Origin: Alphaproteobacteria bacterium
GTDB taxonomy: Bacteria; Pseudomonadota; Alphaproteobacteria; Puniceispirillales; Puniceispirillaceae
Length of the DNA: 43,989 bases
NCBI GenBank assembly: GCA_018666135.1
Contig: JABJAN010000098.1
Coordinates: 1-43,989 of the forward strand
Direction: 5' to 3'
The translations under genes and the position numbers were made by a program. The stretch's first letter is position 1. Each line of letters opens with the position of its first letter. Under the pieces are notes generated by a model, which was not told the DNA's origin, made no database searches, and saw only the letters and a list, made by a program, of their open reading frames with translations. Below, one piece after another: positions 37,022 through 43,989 of the stretch.

Positions 37022-37912
37022 ATGACAAGTTCACAATCTAATGTACGGCCAGAAATTTACCAATTTAATCTTGGAAAATTTAAAGTTACCAACATTTTAG
37101 ATGGGTATTTTCATCGCGCTGATATGCATCCCTTTGCGGCTACAAATGCACCCCCTAGCGAAATTGAAAAAGTTGCAAAAGACCATCACCTACCCTATCC
37201 AAAATTAGAACATAATTTTGTTCCTACTATTATTGAGACAGATGATTCGCTGATTGCGTTTGACCCTGGTTTTGGCAAACGGGCACCTGCGCCATCTGCT
37301 GGTTGGTATAATGATCTTCTAGAAAAAACAGGATATAATGTTGACCAAGTAACTCATGTTGTTGTCTCGCATGGGCATCCAGATCATATTGCTAATTTAA
37401 CAACAGATGATGCGCCTACCTTCAAAAACGCTGAAATTGTGATTAGTAGAGCAGAATATGAGTTTTGGTCAGGTGATGCGCCAATACCTGAGTTTAGAGG
37501 AGCAACCCGAAAAATGTTCCGAGAAGTAGTTGTGCCACTTGCTGATAGATGTCGTTTTATTGAACCTGATGCATCGATTGTTGGCGGACTAACTGCATTA
37601 AATGCATCTGGTCATTCAGCAGGTCACTTGGCTTTTCACGTAGAGAGTGAGGGCAAAGAATTAATGATATTATCAGATACCATCGCTCATTATGCAATTT
37701 CACTTGCAAATTTAGAGTGGCAATTTTCTATGGATGATAATCCTGAAATGGCTGTTCAATCGCGCAAAAGACTAGTGGAACAAGCCGCATCAAGCAAAGC
37801 CCCTATCATTGGGTTCCATATGCCATTTCCATCTGTAGGCTATATTGAGAAATCAAATAATAGCTATGAATGGAGACCTGCAACCTATCAGCTTAACTTA
37901 CAAGATGATTGA
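37022..37912 (+). CDS. Metallo-beta-lactamase-fold hydrolase
   Basis: 296-residue di-zinc hydrolase with no signal peptide. The metal motif HxHxDH is H117/H119/D121/H122 (VVSHGHPDHIANL), with later ligands in NASGHSAGHLAFH and ILSDTIAHY. The domain set resembles lactonase and other AHL-lactonase-like MBL proteins, but the substrate is unknown. A ggag ribosome site supports the ATG at 37022. It is convergent with the FliL-like gene and lies just downstream of the restriction-modification pair. Confidence 0.88.
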   Translation: MTSSQSNVRPEIYQFNLGKFKVTNILDGYFHRADMHPFAATNAPPSEIEKVAKDHHLPYPKLEHNFVPTIIETDDSLIAFDPGFGKRAPAPSAGWYNDLLEKTGYNVDQVTHVVVSHGHPDHIANLTTDDAPTFKNAEIVISRAEYEFWSGDAPIPEFRGATRKMFREVVVPLADRCRFIEPDASIVGGLTALNASGHSAGHLAFHVESEGKELMILSDTIAHYAISLANLEWQFSMDDNPEMAVQSRKRLVEQAASSKAPIIGFHMPFPSVGYIEKSNNSYEWRPATYQLNLQDD

Positions 37913-37975
37913 GAATCAAAGGCTATCTATAATTGATTATAATGCATTTTATCTAGAACAGAATTGATGTTTAAA

Positions 37976-38593
37976 TTAACCCTCATTATGAGCTAACTCA
38001 AAAAAGTGAACATAATCAACTAGATAAGGTGCATTTTTTTCATTAAGTGCTTTATTAATAGCTGCTTTTAGTTTTTCTGCTGTTTGATCTAGTGACTTGG
38101 AGCTCTTATAATCAGTAATTGACGTCTCCCCTAGCGCTATGAAAACAGCTGAACTCATTACTGGCGACATAGCTGTCATAGATTCGGCATACGCCTCAGC
38201 TTCTGTTACCTTAAGATAGGTAGAAACAGCTAAATCAGCTCTAACCACTGTCTCTTTCTCGCCTTTGATATTAGTTACAAAAGTGGTAAAAATTTTATAA
38301 TATAAATATTCACTAGGAACGAGACTGAAGATGTCTTCGCTTTTCGTTTTATTATCCGGTTCACTATCTTCTGGCAGTATTGACACGCCAACCAAAGCTG
38401 GGTCTATTCCACCCAATTTTGCTTTACGGGCAATTGATTGAACAATTTCCTCTGATGAGGGTTGTTTGGGGACAAACAATAGATGCGATATAATAAAAAT
38501 CGTGGCAATAGCAAGCACAGGTCCTGCAATAAGCATCAATATCATGACCTTACTATCAGCAGATGTTAATTTACCTATCACCTTTGCTAGCAT
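37976..38593 (-). CDS. FliL-like single-pass membrane protein
   Basis: 205 residues: a short cytoplasmic N-terminus, one membrane helix (about 17-40) and a periplasmic domain. The run YLYYKIFTTFVTNIKGEKET followed by VVRADLAVSTYLKV, and later AAINKALNEKNAPYLVDYVHF, match the stomatin-like FliL pattern (membrane protein around the flagellar stator). No flagellar gene is nearby in the window, so either it is an orphan FliL paralogue or the resemblance is structural only. Confidence 0.6.
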   Translation of the reverse strand: MLAKVIGKLTSADSKVMILMLIAGPVLAIATIFIISHLLFVPKQPSSEEIVQSIARKAKLGGIDPALVGVSILPEDSEPDNKTKSEDIFSLVPSEYLYYKIFTTFVTNIKGEKETVVRADLAVSTYLKVTEAEAYAESMTAMSPVMSSAVFIALGETSITDYKSSKSLDQTAEKLKAAINKALNEKNAPYLVDYVHFFELAHNEG

Positions 38594-38758
38594 TAATTAT
38601 CCAGACTATTTGTTAAATAAAATCAAAACTTGGAGGTATTCCTTATATAGCTATCACCATACAAAACTCATGCCAGAGTAATGTCACATGATAATCTTTT
38701 TTCTAATTATATTTGGCAAAGGTTATTCCCAAGATAACAGTAAATAGAACAAGGCTTA

Positions 38759-39529
38759 TTAGTCTGCTGTCCAACCGCCATCAATTAATAACGAAGTGCC
38801 TGTTATCATTGCACTTGCATCTGATGCAAGAAATACCACTGCACCCATAATATCTTCAATTTCGGCAACACGTCCTAGTTTTATTTTGCTTTCAATCCAT
38901 TTTTTTCTCTCTGGATTAGCAAAGGTTGACTGACTAAGTGCGGTTCTAACAAATGTTGGGCAAATTGTATTAACTCTTATTTGATGAGGCCCCCATTCAA
39001 TTGCCTGAGATTTTGTATATCCTTCTGCTGCATGTTTAGTAGCGCAATATACAGCTCTATCTATTCCACCAACAACAGCCATTTGAGACGAAATTGTCAT
39101 TAATGAGCCAGATTTTCCTGTTTCAATAAGTCGCTTGGCAACTGCCTGATTTAAAAAATAACCTGCCTTAATATTAAGCTGAGACACAGCATCGAAATCC
39201 TCGATACTTGTGTCTAAACTTGCACCATGGCGGGCCATACCAGCGCTATTCACCAAAATATCAAATGGGTCTTGTTTATTTATCATGTCTCTTGTTGCGC
39301 TGATATCTGTTACATCCAACACACAAGCAGTAGCATCCCATCCCTGTTCTCTCATCTGTGATTGTAAATCATGCAAACTATCCGCCGAGCGGACTACCAA
39401 TGTAACAGATGCTCCTGCTTCACATAATGCGACTGCGCATCCAACACCAATGCCAGACGATGCGCCAGCGACTAATGCCCTCTTGCCAGCTAAATTAAAG
39501 GAAGGTGTGCGTGGAAGTGATGTGCTCAT
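38759..39529 (-). CDS. Short-chain dehydrogenase/reductase (SDR)
   Basis: Classical SDR of 256 residues: TGxxxGxG variant ALVAGASSGIGVGCAVALCE, NSAGMARHG (NNAG-type), the catalytic Ser in TISSQMAV, YCATKHA (YxxxK) and the C-terminal ASAMITGTSLLIDGGW. AGAGG-like agagg ribosome site 8 nt before the ATG. It is 14 bp downstream of the HpsN/HisD-family gene on the same strand, so probably co-transcribed, and may oxidise a related polyol or sulfonate. The substrate is not readable. Confidence 0.9.
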   Translation of the reverse strand: MSTSLPRTPSFNLAGKRALVAGASSGIGVGCAVALCEAGASVTLVVRSADSLHDLQSQMREQGWDATACVLDVTDISATRDMINKQDPFDILVNSAGMARHGASLDTSIEDFDAVSQLNIKAGYFLNQAVAKRLIETGKSGSLMTISSQMAVVGGIDRAVYCATKHAAEGYTKSQAIEWGPHQIRVNTICPTFVRTALSQSTFANPERKKWIESKIKLGRVAEIEDIMGAVVFLASDASAMITGTSLLIDGGWTAD

Positions 39530-39543
39530 TTTTTTAGCCTCTA

Positions 39544-40854
39544 TTATTCCGCAGCGTCGCCATATCCAACATTCTTACCGCCATAGCGTCTTACCCGAAT
39601 ATTACATTGCTCTGCATGACCAATAAATCCCTCTAAAATGCATAAACGCGACCCGTAGGCACCAATTTCAGCTGCAGCTTCATCTGTCGTAATTTTTTGA
39701 TAGGAATGTGTTTTCAAAAACTTGCCAACCCATAAGCCACCTGTATATCTTCCTGCCTTCTTTGTTGGCAGGGTGTGGTTGGTGCCAATCACCTTATCAC
39801 CATTAGCAACATTAGTGCGTGGGCCAAGAAATAGAGCCCCATAACACGTCATTTTTTCAAGGAACCAATCATCTCTATCTGTCATTACCTGAACATGCTC
39901 TGATGCAATTTCATCTGCCATCTGCAGCATTTCATCATAGGTATCACACAAAATCACCTCACCATAATCTTGCCAGCTAACAGATGCTGTATCAGCAGTT
40001 GGCAGAATACCTAAAAGCCTATCAATCTCACTCAAGGTTTCTTGTGCCAGCTTTTCAGAAATAGTTAATAATACTGCTGGTGAATTATATCCATGTTCTG
40101 CTTGACCCAATAAATCGGTGGCACATAATTCTGCATCTACTGTTTCATCTGCAATCACCATTGTTTCAGTTGGTCCTGCAAATAAATCTATACCTACTTT
40201 GCCAAAAAGTTGTCTTTTTGCTTCAGCAACAAATGCGTTTCCTGGTCCAACTAGCATATGAACTGGCTCAATCGTCTCAGTCCCCAATGCCATAGCGCCA
40301 ATACCTTGCATACCTCCAAGCACATATATCTCATCTGCGCCTCCCATATGCATTGCAGCGATAACAGCGGGGTTTGGTTTACCTTGAAATGGCGGTGTAG
40401 ATGCAACAATACGAGGCACACCAGCGACCGAAGCTGTAAGTACAGACATATGAGCAGAGGCAACCATAGGAAACTTACCTGCTGGAACATAACAGCCTAC
40501 TGACTGCACAGGAATATTCTTATGTCCTAATATCACCCCTGGTAATGTTTCAACTTCAATATCTTGCATAGATGCACGTTGCGCCTTGGCAAAGTTTCTT
40601 ACCTGTTCTTGAGCAAATTTTATATCCTCAATATCCCGTGGGGACACCTCTGCAATCAGAGCATCTATTTCACTTTGTGATAAACGGTATGAGGGCGGCG
40701 AATAATTATCAAATTTCTCTGCAAGTTCACGAACAGCTATATCTCCCCTAGCCTCTATATCTGAGAGAGTTGTTTCAACTATCTGGCGCACTTTTGCATC
40801 ATCTTCTGAACGCTCTAATGCCGATTTACCTTCTTTTAAATACCGAATTGCCAT
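39544..40854 (-). CDS. Histidinol-dehydrogenase-family enzyme, sulfopropanediol 3-dehydrogenase (HpsN)-like
   Basis: 436-residue Zn/NAD dehydrogenase of the HisD fold. The Zn and catalytic positions appear kept: Q and H in [15 protein letters not shown] in [12 protein letters not shown], the D in [14 protein letters not shown] and the late His in [18 protein letters not shown]. The HpsN-like features are [27 protein letters not shown] and [18 protein letters not shown], which differ from true HisD. Together with the SDR partner this suggests oxidation of 2,3-dihydroxypropane-1-sulfonate to sulfolactate. Specificity is inferred, and a histidinol role is less likely. Confidence 0.82.
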   Translation of the reverse strand: MAIRYLKEGKSALERSEDDAKVRQIVETTLSDIEARGDIAVRELAEKFDNYSPPSYRLSQSEIDALIAEVSPRDIEDIKFAQEQVRNFAKAQRASMQDIEVETLPGVILGHKNIPVQSVGCYVPAGKFPMVASAHMSVLTASVAGVPRIVASTPPFQGKPNPAVIAAMHMGGADEIYVLGGMQGIGAMALGTETIEPVHMLVGPGNAFVAEAKRQLFGKVGIDLFAGPTETMVIADETVDAELCATDLLGQAEHGYNSPAVLLTISEKLAQETLSEIDRLLGILPTADTASVSWQDYGEVILCDTYDEMLQMADEIASEHVQVMTDRDDWFLEKMTCYGALFLGPRTNVANGDKVIGTNHTLPTKKAGRYTGGLWVGKFLKTHSYQKITTDEAAAEIGAYGSRLCILEGFIGHAEQCNIRVRRYGGKNVGYGDAAE

Positions 40855-40912
40855 TATATTTCCTCAATTATGTTTCTTACCTAATAAATCTAAAACTACG
40901 CGATTAACGATA

Positions 40913-41362
40913 CTATAAAGTGCCATTTATTACATAACTCAATATGCGTGTTATCTGCTCTGGTGTATCAACTACTGCTAGGGCTGCCCCATCCACTTCC
41001 TTGAGTGCATGCTGATGGTCAGCTCCATGCATTATAATAAGAGGTTTGCCAAGCGCAGCTGCGAACCCCGCATCAAAAGCAGCATTCCATTGCTTGTATT
41101 TTTCGCCAAACCGAACAACCACAATATCAGCTTGCTCAAGGTAGGTACGAGTTCTAATTGCATTGAGTTTTGCGCCTTTGTGATCATGCCAAAATTTGGC
41201 TGTTTCTGCACCCATGATTTCTACCCCGCAATCATCAGATGCGCCATGGTCTGTCACAGGAGAAGTAAACGAAACTGGCAACCCAGCGGCAACGGCTTGT
41301 TGTTCAATAATATCTCGCCAATCTGTGTGAATTTCTCCAGAAAGATAAACTGTCCAATGCAT
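40913..41362 (-). CDS. ytoQ: YtoQ family protein (nucleoside deoxyribosyltransferase-like fold)
   Basis: 149-residue cytosolic protein. MHWTVYLSGEIHTDWRDII, FTSPVTDHGASDDCGVEIMG and NAAFDAGFAAALGKPLIIMH are characteristic of the YtoQ (TIGR03646) family. The fold resembles nucleoside 2-deoxyribosyltransferases, but the function is unknown. It lies 58 bp upstream of the HpsN-like gene on the same strand and may belong to the same transcript. Confidence 0.87.
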   Translation of the reverse strand: MHWTVYLSGEIHTDWRDIIEQQAVAAGLPVSFTSPVTDHGASDDCGVEIMGAETAKFWHDHKGAKLNAIRTRTYLEQADIVVVRFGEKYKQWNAAFDAGFAAALGKPLIIMHGADHQHALKEVDGAALAVVDTPEQITRILSYVINGTL

Positions 41363-41577
41363 TTATTTACTCCTAATATTTTTTGGTAACGCAGTGTACC
41401 ATAAACTGGCGTTAACACGAGCATAACGAGAGATTAATTTTATGCATTATTGCATATGATGGAACACCAATACATATTTTATGAAAGGCAATAAACCAAC
41501 CCATAATAAAATAATAGTGACAATTTTATTGCCTCATAATAAAGTTACGTCTCAGACAATATGTAAGGATAAGAAAC

Positions 41578-42501
41578 GTGCAAAAATTTCAGATTATTTT
41601 CGCAGGATATGGCCCAGAGCATACCTCATTTTCCAAATCACTTAAGATAATGGGAGATAAAATTGCACATCAATTTTCTGATTTAGTAGATGTACAATAT
41701 GTCTATAACGTGATGGATTTGGGATATAAATCTGAAGATATTTTATGGATGACCGACAAAAATATATTAACCATCACTTATCAGTCTACAAGTTATCTAA
41801 CAGATGACGTTCCTGAGCTTGGTTTTGTAGATTTACCTTTTTTGTTTCGAGATAATGCACACGCACGAAGCGCAATGGACGGCGCACTTGGACATTATTT
41901 AAGCAACCAAATTGAAGATAGAAAGAATTATAAAATTCTTGGTTATTTGGAAAATGGATTTAGACAAATATCAAATTCACTAAGAAAAATTGAACAGCCT
42001 GATGATATGAAAGGCATGAAAATTAGAGTATTGCCAAGTGATATCCACTCCCGCTTCTTCGAGCTTTTAGGGGCAATTCCAATGCGTATGGATCTTACAC
42101 AAGCTATTAATGATATACAGACTAGCGCTCTAGATGCCCAAGAAAATCCCTATACGAACACCACTACCTATGGTGTTCATAAGTTTCATAAATACCATAC
42201 GCTTTCAAATCATTTTTATATTTCACGTGCAATCATGTGTAATAGAACCCAATTTTATGAGTGGCCTGAAGCCTTAAAAAAAGCCATAATCGCAGCCGCA
42301 GGTGACGCAATAAAATGGCAACGTTCTCAAATAGAGATAGATGTAAAAGAAGCTGAAAAATTAATCCTTGAGGCAGGCGGGCAAATACATTCTCTTACAT
42401 CAGAACAAACAAGATTATTTCAAGAAAAAATTACCCCTCTTTATGAACAGGCAAGAGCCCAACTTGGAGATGAGCCGTTTAATCTTCTCTCTAAATCATA
42501 A
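41578..42501 (+). CDS. TRAP-type (DctP-like) solute-binding protein lacking a signal peptide
   Basis: 307-residue DctP/TRAP binding fold: VPELGFVDLPFLFRDNAHAR, ILGYLENGFRQISNS (the usual Gly-Phe-Arg loop), DDMKGMKIRVLPSDIH and AINDIQTSALDAQENP are family hallmarks. The GTG start (41578) follows aagga at 8 nt, and the product begins at the first beta strand. The in-frame upstream sequence back to the stop at 41518-41520 has no start codon and no signal-like segment, so no export signal is encoded. No membrane subunits (DctQ/DctM) are adjacent. Confidence 0.82.
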   Translation: MQKFQIIFAGYGPEHTSFSKSLKIMGDKIAHQFSDLVDVQYVYNVMDLGYKSEDILWMTDKNILTITYQSTSYLTDDVPELGFVDLPFLFRDNAHARSAMDGALGHYLSNQIEDRKNYKILGYLENGFRQISNSLRKIEQPDDMKGMKIRVLPSDIHSRFFELLGAIPMRMDLTQAINDIQTSALDAQENPYTNTTTYGVHKFHKYHTLSNHFYISRAIMCNRTQFYEWPEALKKAIIAAAGDAIKWQRSQIEIDVKEAEKLILEAGGQIHSLTSEQTRLFQEKITPLYEQARAQLGDEPFNLLSKS

Positions 42502-42545
42502 ATCTCTCATCTTAGATTTTTAAAAAAAGCAGCTAATAAAAGATT

Positions 42546-43691
42546 TTAAAATGGACAGGATCTAATTATTTGCCTGTCCACATTATGAATATCACGATGC
42601 CCACACATAGCCATGGTATAATCAAGTTCTTTATGAATAATCTGCAATGCGTCTGTTACACCTTGCTTGCCATTAGCGCCTAAACCATACAAAAATGCAC
42701 GTCCAATCATTACCCCCTTGGCACCAAGAGCAATCGCTTTTAGCACATCTTGACCTGAACGAATGCCGCCATCCATCCATACATCTATCTTATCGCCAAC
42801 AGCAGCAGCAACTTCAGGGAGCATCGCAATTGAAGTTTCAGCGCCATCAAGCTGTCTGCCGCCATGATTTGATACAACAAGCGCGTCTGCTCCTATTTTC
42901 TGAGCCTGTTTTGCATCCTCAGGGTCCATTATTCCTTTTAAAATTAGTTTGCCGCCCCACCAATCACGGATACGCGCTATATCATCCCAATCTAGCGCTA
43001 GATCAAATTGGTCACCAACCCATGAAGACAAAGAAGATAAGTCAGACACCCCATCTACATGACCAACAATATTTCCAAAATGATGCCGCCTAGTACCCAT
43101 CATTCCAAGACACCAAGCAGGTTTTGTTGCCATATTAATGATATTTTTTAACGTTAATTTAGGGGGGGTAGATAAGCCATTTTTTATATCTTTATGACGC
43201 TGACCTAATAGCTGGAGATCTAATGTAACAACTAGCGCTGAACATTCAGCTGCCTTTGCACGCTCAACTAGTTTTTTCGAGAATTCATGATCACGCATAA
43301 CATATAGCTGAAACCAAAATGGCGCTGAGCTATGCTTGGCAACATCCTCAATTGAGCAAACAGACATTGTGGATAATGTAAAGGGTATACCAAACTCTGC
43401 TGCTGCCTGAGCTGCTAGAATTTCCCCATCTGCTATTTGCATACCTGTAAGACCTGTTGGGGCAATTGCAACTGGCATGGAAGCAGCTTGTCCTGCCATG
43501 TTTGTCTTTGTAGTTCTGTTTGTCATATCTATTGCGACTCGCTGGCGAAATTTAATCTGCTCCAAATCCGTTTGATTAGCCCGATAAGTTGTTTCTGTCC
43601 ACGAACCACTATCAGCATAATCATAAAACATTTTCGGAACACGCCGTTTTGCCTGCTGCCGCAATTCCTCAATAGTTGTTATTATTGCCAT
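42546..43691 (-). CDS. FMN-dependent alpha-hydroxyacid dehydrogenase (LldD-like)
   Basis: 381-residue TIM-barrel flavoenzyme. Motifs are MPVAIAPTGLTGMQIADGE, FTLSTMSVCSIEDVAKH, FWFQLYVMRDHEF, the LVVTLDLQLLGQRHKDIKNG substrate side, the catalytic-His block ADALVVSNHGGRQLDGAETS, and VWMDGGIRSGQDVLKAIALG. The N-terminus RVPKMFYDYADSGSWTE is typical of L-lactate dehydrogenase (LldD). It is a different paralogue from the enzyme at 22908. Its neighbourhood suggests another 2-hydroxy acid, for example sulfolactate, as a possible substrate (inference). Confidence 0.92.
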   Translation of the reverse strand: MAIITTIEELRQQAKRRVPKMFYDYADSGSWTETTYRANQTDLEQIKFRQRVAIDMTNRTTKTNMAGQAASMPVAIAPTGLTGMQIADGEILAAQAAAEFGIPFTLSTMSVCSIEDVAKHSSAPFWFQLYVMRDHEFSKKLVERAKAAECSALVVTLDLQLLGQRHKDIKNGLSTPPKLTLKNIINMATKPAWCLGMMGTRRHHFGNIVGHVDGVSDLSSLSSWVGDQFDLALDWDDIARIRDWWGGKLILKGIMDPEDAKQAQKIGADALVVSNHGGRQLDGAETSIAMLPEVAAAVGDKIDVWMDGGIRSGQDVLKAIALGAKGVMIGRAFLYGLGANGKQGVTDALQIIHKELDYTMAMCGHRDIHNVDRQIIRSCPF

Positions 43692-43823
43692 AAATTATTT
43701 CCTCTAAGAGAGTGCTATTAAATATTTAGGGTATTGTAAGGTGACAAACAACTGATTAATTGCCCTTAAAGGCGCAAGGTCTGCGTCATTATTATTGCCA
43801 CTAGATTATTGTGACTAGCCTAT

Positions 43824-43988
43824 TTATAGTCTGGTCTGTATGTGAGAGAGTTTTTTGACGTCCTCTGGTAGGTCAATATCTTCTATTACTTCCTGATTGT
43901 CCCAATTAACCCCATTTATCGCAGAAATATAAGCAGATAGAATTTGTCTGCCTCCTTGATCTCCTGAAATAGACTGCAATTCATCAAA
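43824..43988 (-). CDS. C-terminal fragment of a gene running off the window
   Basis: On the minus strand a frame open at the window edge runs 54 codons to a TAA at 43824-43826. Residues such as ISGDQGGRQILSAYISAING and the DLPEDVKKL tail weakly resemble the end of Gfo/Idh/MocA-type oxidoreductases, but this is too short to assign. It is upstream of the LldD-like gene on the same strand, with a gap of about 130 bp. Confidence 0.55.
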   Translation of the reverse strand, partial: FDELQSISGDQGGRQILSAYISAINGVNWDNQEVIEDIDLPEDVKKLSHIQTRL

Positions 43989-43989
43989 A

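Noticed and set aside
39544-40854. Calling this gene hisD of histidine biosynthesis
   Set aside because: The segments [17 protein letters not shown] and [14 protein letters not shown] fit the HpsN-like branch better, and the neighbours are an SDR and YtoQ, not his genes.
42500-42520. Terminator after the TRAP-type protein gene
   Set aside because: The stem aaatct/agattt has only 6 AT-rich pairs and a short T-run; too weak to annotate.
1-43989. CRISPR array, tRNA, rRNA, transposase or prophage genes
   Set aside because: No tandem spaced repeats, tRNA-like folds, rRNA sequence, insertion-sequence ends or phage structural genes were seen.

Overview
The window is a stretch of an AT-rich (by eye, roughly two thirds A+T), densely packed chromosome from a marine-type alphaproteobacterium. 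It carries a proteorhodopsin with a complete beta-carotene/retinal cluster, the alphaproteobacterial order DUF1285 - NUDIX CoA pyrophosphatase - DUF6111 - tRNA nucleotidyltransferase, a TIGR02186 protein next to a TauE/SafE exporter, and a petABC (bc1) operon. Short genes, 4-bp ATGA overlaps and AT bias suggest a streamlined planktonic lineage of the SAR116 kind. That placement is an inference from gene content, not a phylogeny. Several conserved genes (petB, tauE, crtB, crtY) end in TGA at normal lengths, so the standard bacterial code applies.

Layout. 1-893: 3' part of ychF. 1024-3616 (minus): petA-petB-petC for cytochrome bc1. 3808-7545 (minus): hemF, a CCA-adding-type nucleotidyltransferase, DUF6111, NUDIX hydrolase and DUF1285. 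7651-8451: an unrecognised reading frame broken by one in-frame TGA. 8562-11920 (plus): a Cys-less ArsR regulator, TauE/SafE exporter, TIGR02186 membrane protein, UspA protein and exported cyclophilin. 11922-14534 (minus): RarD/EamA permease, ferredoxin-reductase-like flavoprotein and a small membrane protein. 14981-22453 (plus): proteorhodopsin, terminator, then crtE-crtI-crtB-crtY-blh-idi2. 22908-24065: FMN alpha-hydroxyacid oxidase. 24062-26044 (minus): DEAD-box helicase. 26304-26690: hisI. 26701-30226 (minus): molybdenum cofactor operon moaA-mobB-moeA-moaD-moaE. 30363-32699 (minus): GST, MaoC-type hydratase and CitE-type lyase. 32957-34564: ketopantoate-reductase-like gene convergent with SCO1. 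34860-36828: a two-gene type II restriction-modification system of the NgoPII/HaeIII (GGCC) kind. 37022-43691: metallo-beta-lactamase-fold hydrolase, FliL-like protein, then YtoQ, an HpsN/HisD-family dehydrogenase and an SDR, a TRAP-type binding protein without signal peptide, and a second FMN alpha-hydroxyacid dehydrogenase. 43824-43988: C-terminal fragment of a further gene.

How it works together. Proteorhodopsin and bc1 both build proton-motive force. The crt/blh/idi genes run from IPP isomerisation through GGPP, phytoene, lycopene and beta-carotene to retinal. The pump has the DTE proton-pump residues, a green-tuning Leu and a Phe closing the antenna fenestration, and no carotenoid hydroxylase gene is present, so a retinal-only pump is predicted. 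The right third looks catabolic: a C5 acyl-CoA hydratase/lyase pair and an HpsN-like dehydrogenase suggest use of itaconate/citramalate-type acids and of sulfonates such as dihydroxypropanesulfonate. The left-side TauE exporter would fit sulfite disposal, but that link is speculative. I found no convincing wholly new multi-gene system. The oddest items are the TGA-broken reading frame, the competing hairpins downstream of idi2, the leaderless TRAP-type binding protein, and the inverted-repeat region before the arsR gene.
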